Of a DNA stretch of 64,000 bases, positions 18,530 through 27,869 are shown piece after piece (the stretch's first letter is position 1; the number at the start of each line of letters is the position of its first letter). Position numbers and translations under genes: made by a program. Below the pieces are notes generated by a model that saw only the letters and a program-made list of their open reading frames with translations, had not been told where the DNA came from and ran no database searches. This DNA is from Thalassotalea fonticola (GTDB lineage Bacteria > Pseudomonadota > Gammaproteobacteria > Enterobacterales > Alteromonadaceae): contig NZ_CP136600.1 in assembly GCF_032911225.1 (NCBI RefSeq), positions 4,588,001 to 4,652,000 of the forward strand, in the 5' to 3' direction.

Positions 18530-19315
18530 ATGACGACCCACACTATACATACAGTTAATGCTTTCACCGACTCAGACACAGGTGGTAACCCTGCTTCTGT
18601 GATGTGTTTTAATTCCATGCCTAACGATCAAAAATTGTTAAAAGTGGCTAGAACTCAAACAGCACCTGTGATTGCATTTGTTTTTCCTGAAAAAGAAAAT
18701 AATACGTATGCCATTCGATGGTTTTCTCAACAAGGGGAGATAAGTCTTTGTGGTCACGGAACTCTAGCTGCCGCCTCTATTTTGTTTTCCAATAACCCGA
18801 ACGTAGATGAATTAATGTTTACTAGCCCTTATGGAAATGTAACGGTTAATAAAGTTGGAAATATGCTATCAATGATATTTCCTGCTTGGAAAAGAAAGGC
18901 AACTAAAATAAAGAATTTACAGTTTGGAATGAGTTCTTCTAATGTTGTTGAACATTTTTCAACCAGAGATTTAGTAATCGTATTGGAAAATCAGTTAGCT
19001 GTTGAATTATTCGAACCAAATAAAAGTCTTATCCAATCGTCAGGTTTTCACGCTATCATTGTTACAGCCAAAGGGAACAAGAGTGATTATGTATTACGTT
19101 TTTTTGCTCCATCAATTGGCATAGATGAAGACGCTGCTACAGGTTCGGCTCAATGCTCCTTGGCAAAATATTGGGTAGAAAAACTAAACAAAGATATTTT
19201 ACAAGTTGAACAACTTTCTTCTCGAAAAGGTACTTTTACCGTTGAAAATATTAAGGACTCTATTGTTATCAAAACTAAAACTATAATACTTCCAGCCCAA
19301 AAAATTACGATGTAG
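18530..19315 (+). CDS. PhzF-family epimerase/isomerase-like protein
   Basis: 261 residues with the diaminopimelate-epimerase/PhzF fold motifs: 'VNAFTDSDTGGNPASV' (9-24), 'SQQGEISLCGHGTLAAA' (66-82) and 'GIDEDAATGSAQCSL' near 205. In PhzF the catalytic acid lies in an 'xSETxFV' motif at about residue 45; the aligned stretch here is 'APVIAFV' with Val47 in that place, so the key Glu seems absent. The protein may therefore catalyse a different reaction or be non-catalytic. Its natural substrate is not inferable from the neighbours. It appears to be transcribed alone; repeat copy B begins about 30 bp after the stop. Confidence 0.8.
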   Translation: MTTHTIHTVNAFTDSDTGGNPASVMCFNSMPNDQKLLKVARTQTAPVIAFVFPEKENNTYAIRWFSQQGEISLCGHGTLAAASILFSNNPNVDELMFTSPYGNVTVNKVGNMLSMIFPAWKRKATKIKNLQFGMSSSNVVEHFSTRDLVIVLENQLAVELFEPNKSLIQSSGFHAIIVTAKGNKSDYVLRFFAPSIGIDEDAATGSAQCSLAKYWVEKLNKDILQVEQLSSRKGTFTVENIKDSIVIKTKTIILPAQKITM

Positions 19316-19344
19316 TCTATTTGTTGGGCATAATGTAAAGGTCA

Positions 19345-19467
19345 GCTATTGGCACAATATAGCAATTGAAGATCCTGAAACAAGTTCAGGAACTGAAATT
19401 TTTTAAATCCACAATACGCTTAATGAGGTCCCCAATGTCGCTTTAGCTCCTCGAGGATGACGGAATT
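19345..19467. repeat. Dispersed ~120-bp intergenic repeat, copy B
   Basis: Same orientation as copy A at 6530-6652, with hairpin TCCTGAA/TTCAGGA at 19373-19391. The side module (ggatgacgg ... attggcact) follows at 19454-19500 instead of preceding. Confidence 0.75.
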
Positions 19468-19551
19468 TATTTCTAATATCGTATGGCGGCAATTGGCACT
19501 GTTATCTTACCAGGTGCAGTTCCACCTTTTTGCTGTTGGATTCTTAAGCAA

Positions 19552-19734
19552 TTAATTGTCAATTTTCTCTGTAATCATTTGCATGCTTGTAGCTGAAAAT
19601 AGGACAATTAAATGACCTACACCAAATGGTGCATCCAAAGTAGCGTTATCAAAAATCCAATAAAACACCCCTAACCATGCGCTACATATCATTAATACAA
19701 TTGGTAAACTGAATAACCAATATTTAATTTTCAT
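19552..19734 (-). CDS. Small two-TM membrane protein
   Basis: 60 residues. Two hydrophobic segments (about 5-28 and 37-52) separated by a short polar loop, with a basic N-terminus (MKIKYW) that should stay in the cytoplasm. AGAGG lies 9 nt before the ATG. I do not recognise the family. Its position between two repeat-bearing gaps, and its lack of a partner gene, suggest an accessory or orphan gene. Confidence 0.5.
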   Translation of the reverse strand: MKIKYWLFSLPIVLMICSAWLGVFYWIFDNATLDAPFGVGHLIVLFSATSMQMITEKIDN

Positions 19735-19826
19735 AAAATTTTCCTCTAAGTTTTGCCTATTTTATCAACTCTCATAGGATAAGCTGTTACGCTTTGTTGG
19801 TGATTTGTAATTGGTAGGTTTATGAA

Positions 19827-19982
19827 TTAATGCAGTACTTCATAGTCAAACAAATCTAAACGGATCATAGCCCCTGTATTAAGCAGTTTGCTTGCATAGT
19901 GCAATTCCATCGCTTCAACATGTTGGAATAATAATTGAGCTGCCCTAATCCGTCCTAGTGATGGCTTCTTCGCAATGCTCAT
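19827..19982 (-). CDS. Possible small ORF or gene remnant (51 aa)
   Basis: An open frame on the minus strand beginning MSIAKKPSLGRIRAAQLLFQ and ending LFDYEVLH, with a protein-like composition (amphipathic helix with 'RIRAAQLLFQHVEAMELHYASKLL' pattern at residues 11-34). No strong SD precedes the ATG, only a distant AAGGG. It might be the tail of a degraded larger gene, since a strong AAGGAGG sits further upstream (about 20070-20076 on this strand) without a start codon behind it. Function not recognised. Confidence 0.35.
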   Translation of the reverse strand: MSIAKKPSLGRIRAAQLLFQHVEAMELHYASKLLNTGAMIRLDLFDYEVLH

Positions 19983-20234
19983 TATTTATAACCGGCCCTT
20001 ATCGAGTACCAACCGGGCAGACAGTGCAAGTTTGGCTAAAGTTATATTTAGTATTAACGTTAGTAAAAAATTAACCTCCTTACAATTTAAAACTTCAATG
20101 TCTATCCTTTGACCTTACGTCATCAAAAGTCGACCTACCCTGTTTTCTTGACCACAACAATAGGGCAGTATATTTTTTTGTAACTTATATTGTTATCTAT
20201 ACTTATATTAAGAGAACAATATAGGTATCAAGCC

Positions 20235-20897
20235 GTGACTAAAAATACTATCCGTAGTTTATTTTTAGTATTTTCTATCTTTTCTTGTTCTTTGGTTATG
20301 GCAGAAGTTGAAGATATAGAATCTATTGAATCGAACTCACATTTTTATATAGGTGTTACGTTAGGTAAGGCATCGAGTGAAGAAACGTTTCATAATGTTT
20401 TCACCTTGATGGGCAATGAATATTCAAAAAAAGATGACAATACGGCCTTAGGGTTATATGCGGGTTATAATTTTGCTGATAAATGGTCATTAGAAGGTGG
20501 GGTGATATTTGTTTCTCACTTAAATAAGCGGCCGTCACCACAACCTATTGAAGAAGTGTACTTAACTGTTTTTACCTTCACTCCAATAATATACATAGAT
20601 TTAAATGACGATCTGTCTTTATTTGTTAAAGCGGGCTTAGGTGTTTTAATTTATAGCGAAGATTATCATAAGCACAACGATATATTTAGTCTTGGTAGTG
20701 GCGATAGCTGGGCTGGTGGGGGTTTAGCTTTGGGGGCAGGTATTGAAATGTCTGTGTCTAGTGATATTGAATTTCGCTTTGGATACGATTACATCAAGGC
20801 CGAACTTGAGGCAGATGAAGAGAATCATTTACAAAACTTAACCACGATTGATGAAGAGTTTTCGTTAATCTCGCTTAGTTTTCATTATAAGTTCTAA
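20235..20897 (+). CDS. Outer-membrane beta-barrel protein (OmpA/OmpX-like barrel)
   Basis: About 220 residues from the GTG at 20235. That start is preferred to the upstream ATG (20190) because it gives a clean signal peptide (MTKNTIRSLFLVFSIFSCSLVMA). The mature protein is an eight-strand-type barrel: 'FYIGVTLGKAS', 'LGLYAGYNFADKWSLEGGV', 'LSLFVKAGLGVLIY', 'GLALGAGIEMSVSSDIEFRFGYDYIK', ending SLSFHYKF with the C-terminal Phe signal. There is no periplasmic OmpA domain. Function is not predictable; such barrels serve in adhesion or envelope stability. Upstream, 19735-20234 contains the 51-aa frame but no other feature. Confidence 0.75.
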   Translation: MTKNTIRSLFLVFSIFSCSLVMAEVEDIESIESNSHFYIGVTLGKASSEETFHNVFTLMGNEYSKKDDNTALGLYAGYNFADKWSLEGGVIFVSHLNKRPSPQPIEEVYLTVFTFTPIIYIDLNDDLSLFVKAGLGVLIYSEDYHKHNDIFSLGSGDSWAGGGLALGAGIEMSVSSDIEFRFGYDYIKAELEADEENHLQNLTTIDEEFSLISLSFHYKF

Positions 20898-20932
20898 ACG
20901 AGATCTCCAATTGATACAGGATGTTTCTCAAA

Positions 20933-22549
20933 CTATAGGTTCTGCTGATTATCCGTCAATATCATATTTGCTGCTTTTGCACCAATCATAATACATGGAG
21001 CGTTGGTATTGGCACTAACAATGGTTGGCATAATAGAAGCATCAGCTACTCTTAATTTTGCAACTCCATGAACTTGTAAACGCTCATTCACTACCGCCAT
21101 TTCATCATTGCCCATTTTACAGGTACCTACGGGATGATAAATATTATTCGATTTTTCTTTTAAAAATTCGATAATTTGTTCATCGCTTTGTATGGAATCT
21201 CCTGGAAATATTTCACCCATATTATTTTTTCTAAGAGGCTGAGTTGACATCAATTGTCTGGTCATGCGCACGGCTTTTATCATATCTTTAATGTCGTCAT
21301 CATGGCTGAGTAAGTTGCCATTAATTAAAGGCGCACTGTTAATATTATTGTCTTTTAATCTTAAACTTCCTCTGCTTTTAGGACGCAGTAAACAAACATG
21401 CATTGATAAACCTTGTTCAAAAAATAATTTAAGATTTCGTCCATGATCATCCATTGCGCCCGCAATTAATTGCCATTGAATATCAGGTCTGGCATTTGAA
21501 TCACCGTTTAATGCAGTAAAACCTCCTGACTCAACCAGGCTGGTAGTCATAGTTCCGGTTTTATGTTTGAAGAAACGTACGCTTTGTTTAGCCAAATTGA
21601 TAAAAGGCTTAGGGTGTAAACTGATTAAATTCTCTCGCTTGTGGCGATTAACAATTATTGCATCTACATGATCTTGAAGATTTTTACCGACACCCTTTAA
21701 TTCATGTTCGAGCTTAATATTTAGCTGTTCAAGTTCATCATTAGTGCCTATACCACTTAACATCAGTAGTTGTGGGCTGTGTATAGCACCAGCAGATATA
21801 ATGACTTCTTTATTGGCCTTAAGGTTTAACAAACTATTTTGCAGCTGATATTGCACGCCATAGGCAATTTTATCTTTAATTAGAATTTTAGATACTTTGC
21901 TATGGGTCAATACGGTCAGGTTTGTGCGAGTCATTATCGGTGTTAAGAATGCTTTTGCAGCACTAAAGCGTAAACCGTCTTTTTGGGTAACTTGATAATA
22001 TCCAACGCCGTTTTGTCTGGCACCATTAAAATCAGGGTTAAAAGAGTAACCCGCGTTTATCCCTGCTTGTACAAAATCAGCGCCAATAGGGTGCGAAGAA
22101 CGCGAGTCGGCCACATTTAAACCGCCGGATTGACCATGATATTGATCACATATACGTTCTTGTGACTCTGTATTGATAAAAAAGGGGAGAACATCATCAT
22201 AGCTCCAGCCATCATTACCTAAATTGGCCCAATCATCATAATCTTCACGTTGACCTCGGGTATATAACATTGCATTTATCGCGCTACTGCCGCCTAAGCC
22301 TTTGCCTCTAGGGTTATAAATAGTGCGATTATTTTGCTGCGGTTGCGTAGTTGATTCAAAGCAGTAATTAAACTTGTTTAAACGCATTAAGGCTGCTGTA
22401 CCTATAGGTGTATTTACGAGAAAATTATCATTTTTCCCGCCAGGCTCTATTAGGCACACCGTGTATTTACCACATTCACTTAATCGGTTTGCTAATACGC
22501 AACCGGATGAACCACCACCTACAATTATATAATCAAACGTATCAGTCAT
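20933..22549 (-). CDS. GMC-family FAD oxidoreductase (choline dehydrogenase-like)
   Basis: 538 residues. FAD-binding Rossmann motif VGGGSSGCVLANRLSE (11-26), the GMC signatures 'RGKGLGGSSAINAMLYTRG' (about 82-100) and 'SAGAIHSPQLLMLSGIG' (about 252-268), and the C-terminal active-site segment with HPVGTC and a later 'NTNAPCIMIG'. The family oxidises alcohols. Although choline dehydrogenase is the closest textbook name, no betaine gene (betB, betI) is nearby, so the substrate is open; medium-chain or aromatic alcohols are alternatives. Transcribed alone; a strong leftward terminator lies just upstream, ending the corB transcript. Confidence 0.88.
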   Translation of the reverse strand: MTDTFDYIIVGGGSSGCVLANRLSECGKYTVCLIEPGGKNDNFLVNTPIGTAALMRLNKFNYCFESTTQPQQNNRTIYNPRGKGLGGSSAINAMLYTRGQREDYDDWANLGNDGWSYDDVLPFFINTESQERICDQYHGQSGGLNVADSRSSHPIGADFVQAGINAGYSFNPDFNGARQNGVGYYQVTQKDGLRFSAAKAFLTPIMTRTNLTVLTHSKVSKILIKDKIAYGVQYQLQNSLLNLKANKEVIISAGAIHSPQLLMLSGIGTNDELEQLNIKLEHELKGVGKNLQDHVDAIIVNRHKRENLISLHPKPFINLAKQSVRFFKHKTGTMTTSLVESGGFTALNGDSNARPDIQWQLIAGAMDDHGRNLKLFFEQGLSMHVCLLRPKSRGSLRLKDNNINSAPLINGNLLSHDDDIKDMIKAVRMTRQLMSTQPLRKNNMGEIFPGDSIQSDEQIIEFLKEKSNNIYHPVGTCKMGNDEMAVVNERLQVHGVAKLRVADASIMPTIVSANTNAPCIMIGAKAANMILTDNQQNL

Positions 22550-22648
22550 TTTTAAACTTATAATAAAAAGTAAGCGTTTAATCTAATCTATAAATAACAG
22601 ATTTACAAGTTCAGGTCATACCAGTTTGGTATAAGAAGGTGTTGAGAT

Positions 22649-22675
22649 AAAAAAAGCTGCAAAATGCAGCTTTTT
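22649..22675 (-). terminator. Intrinsic terminator of corB
   Basis: Stem AAAAAGCTGC / GCAGCTTTTT with a 5-nt loop region; read leftward it is followed by seven T. It begins 15 bp beyond the corB stop. Confidence 0.8.
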
Positions 22676-22689
22676 AATTGATTTATAAG

Positions 22690-23970
22690 TTATTCAGCAT
22701 TAACTTGATAATGAGCTGGCATGATCCTGACAGACTTTATCATGTTGTCATTTACATCAATAACTTCCATCGGATAGCCGGCAATTCTCACACTGATATT
22801 AGGCTCGGGAATTTCTTCTAAATACTCGAGAATTAATCCATTGAGTGTTTTAGGGCCATCAATTGGTAAGCTCCACTCCATTTCTTTATTAATGTCTCTA
22901 ACGTTGGCGCTACCATCGACTAAGAAGCTACCATCTGGTTGAGCAGTAACTTCATCACTAGGTGCAGGCTCCATTGTCGTGGTGAAGTCACCAACAATTT
23001 CTTCCAATATATCTTCTAAAGTTACTAACCCTTGGATATCACCATATTCATCAACCACTAGGCCTAAACGCTCTTTAGCATGTTGGAATTTCAGTAGTTG
23101 TACATTAAGTTGAGTGCCTTCAGGGATGAAGTATAATTCTCTTACTGCACGTAATAATGTTGCTTTGGTAAATTGGCTTTTCGAAAGCATTTTAACTGCA
23201 TCACGCATGTGCACATAACCAACAACATCATCAATGCTGTCGCGGTATAAAATTACCCGAGTGTGATTGGCGTGAGTTAATTGTTTTTGAATAGCCTTCC
23301 AGTCGTCATTGATATCAATGCCCTGAATTTCACTGCGTGGGATCATAATATCTTCAACCGTGACTTTTTCTAGGTCGAGAATACTCACTAGCATATCTTG
23401 ATCTTTAGCTGGTAACAGAGCAGTTGATTCATTAACTACTGTACGTAATTCCTCAGAACTTAAACTATGCTCTTGGCGTTGCTCAGGGCTTATTCTAAAC
23501 AATATTAATATACCATTTGTGATCCAGTTTAATGCAACTACAAATGGGTAAAATATTTTGAGCAGTATTTTTAATAAAATAGAGCTTGGAAAAGCAACTC
23601 TTTCAGGGTGCAACGCAGCTAAGGTTTTTGGTGTAACTTCAGCAAATATTAAAATAATAAAAGTTAAAATTAGACCCGCTATAAATGGACCTGCTTCACT
23701 ATCTAGCAGGCGTGCGCCAATAATACCGGCAAGAATAGATGCAAATATATTTACTAAATTATTGCCAATTAAAATCAGACCAATTAGTTGATCTGGTCGA
23801 TCAAGTAATTTACTAACTCGTTTTGCGCCATTGTGATTATTTTGTTCTAAATGCCGTAAACGATATCTGTTTAATGACATCATGCCGGTTTCTGAGCCAG
23901 AGAAATATGCAGAAATTAAAATTAATACACCAAGTATGCTAAACAGCGTACTAGTCGATATGTCGTCCAA
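22690..23970 (-). CDS. corB: CorB/YfjD: CNNM-type membrane protein with CBS pair
   Basis: 426 residues. DUF21/CNNM membrane domain (about 1-190, with 'ISAYFSGSETGMMSLNRYRLRH' at the start), a CBS pair (about 200-330), and a CorC/HlyC transporter-associated domain (about 340-420, 'DGSFLVDGSANVRDINKEM'). Implicated in Mg2+/Co2+ handling. The start is TTG, chosen because the alignment to E. coli YfjD (both begin M-[DE]-x-I-S-T-x-T-L) requires it and TAGGA is upstream. Order corB-ypjD next to ffh is conserved in gammaproteobacteria; ypjD lies 81 bp upstream on the same strand. Confidence 0.93.
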   Translation of the reverse strand: MDDISTSTLFSILGVLILISAYFSGSETGMMSLNRYRLRHLEQNNHNGAKRVSKLLDRPDQLIGLILIGNNLVNIFASILAGIIGARLLDSEAGPFIAGLILTFIILIFAEVTPKTLAALHPERVAFPSSILLKILLKIFYPFVVALNWITNGILILFRISPEQRQEHSLSSEELRTVVNESTALLPAKDQDMLVSILDLEKVTVEDIMIPRSEIQGIDINDDWKAIQKQLTHANHTRVILYRDSIDDVVGYVHMRDAVKMLSKSQFTKATLLRAVRELYFIPEGTQLNVQLLKFQHAKERLGLVVDEYGDIQGLVTLEDILEEIVGDFTTTMEPAPSDEVTAQPDGSFLVDGSANVRDINKEMEWSLPIDGPKTLNGLILEYLEEIPEPNISVRIAGYPMEVIDVNDNMIKSVRIMPAHYQVNAE

Positions 23971-24051
23971 GAAAGGAGTCCTATGTTGCTAAAATCATAA
24001 AAAGTGACGTTAGTTAAAACATCACTTCAAAATATACTTATACCTGAACTT

Positions 24052-24852
24052 TTAAGATAAGAGAAATTCTTTTACAAATCTACTACCAAAGTACGATAAC
24101 GTTAACAAAGATGTTGCGATAACAGACAGCACTAATACCTTATTACCACGCCAACCCATTTTGTAATGCCCACGCATAATTATTAGATAAATAGCCAAAG
24201 CAAACAATGATAACAATGTTTTATGTAAAAATTCTTCAGCAAAAAAACTTTCAATAAAAACCAACCCTACGGCTTGTGACAGCATTAAACAAACTATACC
24301 GGCTGACATGATTGAAAATAATTGCCCTTCAACTTGCATTAAAGGTGGCAAGTGGTTTACTGCACTTATGTTCTTAGATTTTAATTTATAATTGATATAA
24401 CTTACCTGGAAAGCGTATAAAGTCGCTATCACTAGAATACCATAAGACAATAACGCCAAAGTTATATGTATTACTAAAGGAATTTTCGTTGGGTCAATCA
24501 CCAAATGGTGATCTTCTGGAACAAAAATTAACACTGTGTGTAAGATCGCTGAAAATGCATACACCACAGGCAAAATTAAATTGGCTTTAAAGCGAATAGA
24601 AATCAAAGTAACCGAAAAAGAGATAATAAACGCGACTAATGAAATAACGTTAATTAAGCTGAAATCTACATCGTCGTGAAAAAATATACTTTTTGACAAT
24701 AATAAACTGTGGCCAACCACAGCCAAACAACCAAGTGTTAAATATACTTTTGGGTTAGGACCTGTTGTGTCAAACAACTTTGAAGAAACAGCTAAGGCTG
24801 CAGCTACATATAATGTAATAACTACAATGGTGAGAATACTAACTAAATCCAC
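24052..24852 (-). CDS. ypjD: YpjD: CcsA-superfamily inner-membrane protein
   Basis: 266 residues, about eight membrane segments, matching the cytochrome-c-assembly (CcsA/CcmC) fold. Features include 'LVIHITLALLSYGILVIATLYA' and 'LPPLMQVEGQLFSIMSAG'; the haem-handling WWD motif of true CcsA is not present. GTG start with AGGAG 7 nt upstream. Known from E. coli as the neighbour of corB and ffh, with a proposed accessory role in Mg2+/Co2+ transport (CorE). Likely the first gene of a ypjD-corB transcript. Confidence 0.9.
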   Translation of the reverse strand: MDLVSILTIVVITLYVAAALAVSSKLFDTTGPNPKVYLTLGCLAVVGHSLLLSKSIFFHDDVDFSLINVISLVAFIISFSVTLISIRFKANLILPVVYAFSAILHTVLIFVPEDHHLVIDPTKIPLVIHITLALLSYGILVIATLYAFQVSYINYKLKSKNISAVNHLPPLMQVEGQLFSIMSAGIVCLMLSQAVGLVFIESFFAEEFLHKTLLSLFALAIYLIIMRGHYKMGWRGNKVLVLSVIATSLLTLSYFGSRFVKEFLLS

Positions 24853-24939
24853 CGATTACTCCTGTAAGGCGTTAATTTTTTTACTAATCTAAATTAAGTA
24901 TCGAAGATAGTAACAAAATACTAATCTCTAAAGCTAATG

Positions 24940-26022
24940 TTATTTAATGATCAAACGTCGTAATGGTTTAATTGCCATGCTCACTAATAAAATTGAGCAA
25001 CTTAAGGCGAACCAGTTTGGTAGCATTTCATGGCTATGGCTCATTTGTTCGCTAATATTAATGTTAAAAGCAATTAAAGCCAGATCTAAACAATAACCAA
25101 AGCTTATTGCTGAAATAGAAATTCCTAATAAATAACGAATAAGCACACTAGCGCCCATTTCTTTTTTTATCACACCCAAGGTTGAAATATTAGTAGCGGG
25201 GCCAGCCATCATAAATACCAAGGCCGTTCCAGGCGATATTCCGGCAAGGATAAAGCCCGCCGCAATTGGTGTTGAAGCTGTTGCGCAAATGTACATAGGA
25301 ATTGAAATAGCGATCATTATGAGCATAGCAACTAAACCACTGCCATAACTTAATAAAAATTCTGCAGGTAAAAAGGTGCGAACCAATGTAGCAAACAGTA
25401 AACCAATAAATAACCAAATAATTAAGTCATCAATTAACTGAGTAAAGCCGTATTTAACGCCTTGCAATGCTTTTGTTAATAATGAATCAGATTTTGGCGC
25501 TGCGTTTGAGGCACAGCAGGTGGTTTCAGTTTCTTCATTATCAACATGTTGATGTTGACCGTTGCTTTTACTGGCGCAGCAAGATTTAACTTCATCAGTT
25601 GAAAGTGTTAGTTCTTCTTTACTGGTACTAACTAGGAAACCAGTAAAAATGGCGGAGAAAATCGCTGCAAACGGGCGATAGATTGCCATAATAGGGCCTA
25701 GTAACGCGTAGGATACAGAAACAGAATCAACCCCGGTTTCAGGTGTGGCCACTAAAAAAGCTGAAGTGGCAGGAGATGAAGCCCCCGAACGTTTAAGCTG
25801 TGTAGCCACAGGAATTACACCGCAAGAACAAAGCGGCAGCGGGGCGCCTATAAATGCAGCCTTTATAATTGCAAGTTTCCCTTCACCTAAATGTTTGCTC
25901 AAAATTTGTGTCGGTACAAATGACTTCATCAAGCCAGCAATAATTAAACCTAATAATAACCAGGGACTTGCTTCATTGGTTAAGGCTAATAAATTAATTG
26001 CTAATTGGCTGATAATATCCAT
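24940..26022 (-). CDS. SO_0444-family Cu/Zn efflux permease
   Basis: 360 residues, UPF0718/DUF318 permease with about eight to ten membrane segments. Hallmarks: 'PLCSCGVIPVATQL' (about 60-73), 'GASSPATSAFLVATPETGVDS', and in the second half 'YICATASTPIAAGFI' and 'GPATNIST'. A cytoplasmic loop (about 146-175) carries two CC pairs and a His-rich stretch ('KSCCASKSNGQHQHVDNEET', then 'TCCAS'), a likely soft-metal ligand. Members are annotated as copper/zinc exporters. It is divergent from ffh; normally ypjD adjoins ffh directly, so this gene looks inserted into a conserved neighbourhood. No metalloregulator is adjacent. Confidence 0.85.
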   Translation of the reverse strand: MDIISQLAINLLALTNEASPWLLLGLIIAGLMKSFVPTQILSKHLGEGKLAIIKAAFIGAPLPLCSCGVIPVATQLKRSGASSPATSAFLVATPETGVDSVSVSYALLGPIMAIYRPFAAIFSAIFTGFLVSTSKEELTLSTDEVKSCCASKSNGQHQHVDNEETETTCCASNAAPKSDSLLTKALQGVKYGFTQLIDDLIIWLFIGLLFATLVRTFLPAEFLLSYGSGLVAMLIMIAISIPMYICATASTPIAAGFILAGISPGTALVFMMAGPATNISTLGVIKKEMGASVLIRYLLGISISAISFGYCLDLALIAFNINISEQMSHSHEMLPNWFALSCSILLVSMAIKPLRRLIIK

Positions 26023-26209
26023 AAATGACTTCTATAGGGTTGAAAATAATATTTTTGTTACTATTAATATTGTACCTTAGTTTTTTGTAAAATTAACACT
26101 TTTAACGATACAACCTACAGGTTTGTTCATTTTATGCTTTCGCTTATTATTAGTGCAGGTATAATACGTGTCATTATATCGATATATCGCCATTTAAAGT
26201 AATTAGATT

Positions 26210-27622
26210 ATGTTTGAGAATCTCTCCGATCGTTTATCCAAAACCCTGAAAAATATCAGTGGTCGTGGCCGTCTTACCGAAGACAACATTAAAGACACCT
26301 TACGCGAAGTGCGTATGGCTTTATTAGAAGCTGACGTGGCTTTACCTGTTATTCGTGAGTTTATCGCTAACGTTAAAGAAAGAGCTGTTGGCCAAGAAGT
26401 TTCGAAAAGTTTATCCCCAGGGCAAATTTTTGTAAAAATTGTTCGAACTGAACTTGAATCTGCAATGGGCCAAGCCAATGAAGCTCTGGACTTAAAAGCT
26501 ACGCCGCCAGCAGTTATCTTAATGGCTGGTTTGCAAGGTGCGGGTAAAACCACCTCTGTTGCTAAACTTGCTAAGTTTTTAAAAGAACGCGAAAAGAAAA
26601 AAGTATTAGTTGTTAGTGCCGATGTTTATCGACCAGCCGCTATAAAACAACTTGAAACCTTAGCTGGTGAAGTTGAAGTAGATTTTTTTCCAAGTGATAT
26701 TTCACAAAAGCCTACCGCTATTGCCAATAGTGCAATAGAGCATGCGAAAAAACAATTTTGTGATGTAGTTATTGTCGATACAGCTGGCCGTTTACACGTA
26801 GACGGCGAGATGATGGATGAAATTAAACAATTACATACCAACATCAAACCAGTAGAAACTTTATTTGTTGTTGATGCTATGACGGGGCAAGATGCCGCCA
26901 ATACAGCAAAAGCGTTTAACGATGCTTTACCGTTAACCGGTGTTATCTTAACTAAAACGGATGGTGATGCACGTGGTGGTGCGGCGCTTTCTATTCGTCA
27001 TATTACGGGTAAACCAATTAAGTTTATGGGGGTTGGTGAAAAAACTGACGCCCTAGAACCATTTCATCCAGATCGCGTAGCATCTCGAATTCTTGGTATG
27101 GGTGATGTGTTATCACTTATTGAAGAAGTTGAGCAAAAAGTTGATAAGAAAAAAGCCGAACAATTAGCTAAAAAAGTTAAAAGTGGTAAAGGTTTTAGCT
27201 TAGAAGATTTTCGTGACCAACTGGTGCAAATGAAAAGCATGGGCGGCATGATGGGCATGATGGATAAATTACCAGGTATGGGTAATATGTCTGAGCAAGT
27301 TAAAGGACAAATGGATGATAAAGTTACTATCCGAATGGAAGCTATTATTAATTCAATGACCCCGGGCGAACGTGAACGTCCAGACATTATTAAAGGCTCT
27401 CGAAAACGCAGAATTGCGGCGGGTTCTGGTACGCAAATTCAAGATGTGAACAAGCTACTTAAGCAGTTTACTCAAATGCAAAAAATGATGAAAAAAATGT
27501 CTGGCAAGGGCGGCATGAAAAAAATGATGCGCTCAATGCAAGGCATGATGCCTCCAGGTGGTATGGGCGGTGCCGGCGGTATGGGTGGAATGGGCGGCCC
27601 GGGCGGAATGTTCCGTAAGTAA
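26210..27622 (+). CDS. ffh: Signal recognition particle protein Ffh
   Basis: 470 residues. N domain (1-85), G domain with P-loop GLQGAGKTT (107-115), 'DTAGR' and 'TKTDGDARGG', then a Met-rich M domain (about 328-430) that binds 4.5S RNA and signal sequences. The C-terminus is a long Gly/Met-rich tail ('GGMGGAGGMGGMGGPGG'), longer than in E. coli. It targets nascent inner-membrane proteins with FtsY. In many relatives rpsP-rimM-trmD-rplS follows directly; here three genes intervene (27.9-32.2 kb). Confidence 0.98.
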   Translation: MFENLSDRLSKTLKNISGRGRLTEDNIKDTLREVRMALLEADVALPVIREFIANVKERAVGQEVSKSLSPGQIFVKIVRTELESAMGQANEALDLKATPPAVILMAGLQGAGKTTSVAKLAKFLKEREKKKVLVVSADVYRPAAIKQLETLAGEVEVDFFPSDISQKPTAIANSAIEHAKKQFCDVVIVDTAGRLHVDGEMMDEIKQLHTNIKPVETLFVVDAMTGQDAANTAKAFNDALPLTGVILTKTDGDARGGAALSIRHITGKPIKFMGVGEKTDALEPFHPDRVASRILGMGDVLSLIEEVEQKVDKKKAEQLAKKVKSGKGFSLEDFRDQLVQMKSMGGMMGMMDKLPGMGNMSEQVKGQMDDKVTIRMEAIINSMTPGERERPDIIKGSRKRRIAAGSGTQIQDVNKLLKQFTQMQKMMKKMSGKGGMKKMMRSMQGMMPPGGMGGAGGMGGMGGPGGMFRK

Positions 27623-27869
27623 ATTTAAGTCAACCTTCTCAATTCATAAATAATAAGTACATCCCTTTTGGGATTACGCATGCATATATTCACGCCAGCC
27701 AAATTTACTTCTTTGGTTGGTCTGAATTTATTCTGACGTTATAGCACCTTAACGCAACCTGAAAAATTCTCCGTTTGAGCTATATGTTACTCTCATGTAG
27801 TATGATCTTAATAAAAAAAAATTGACTTAAAAACTAATAAAAAATCAACTTCCAAAGGCATCCAGTAAA

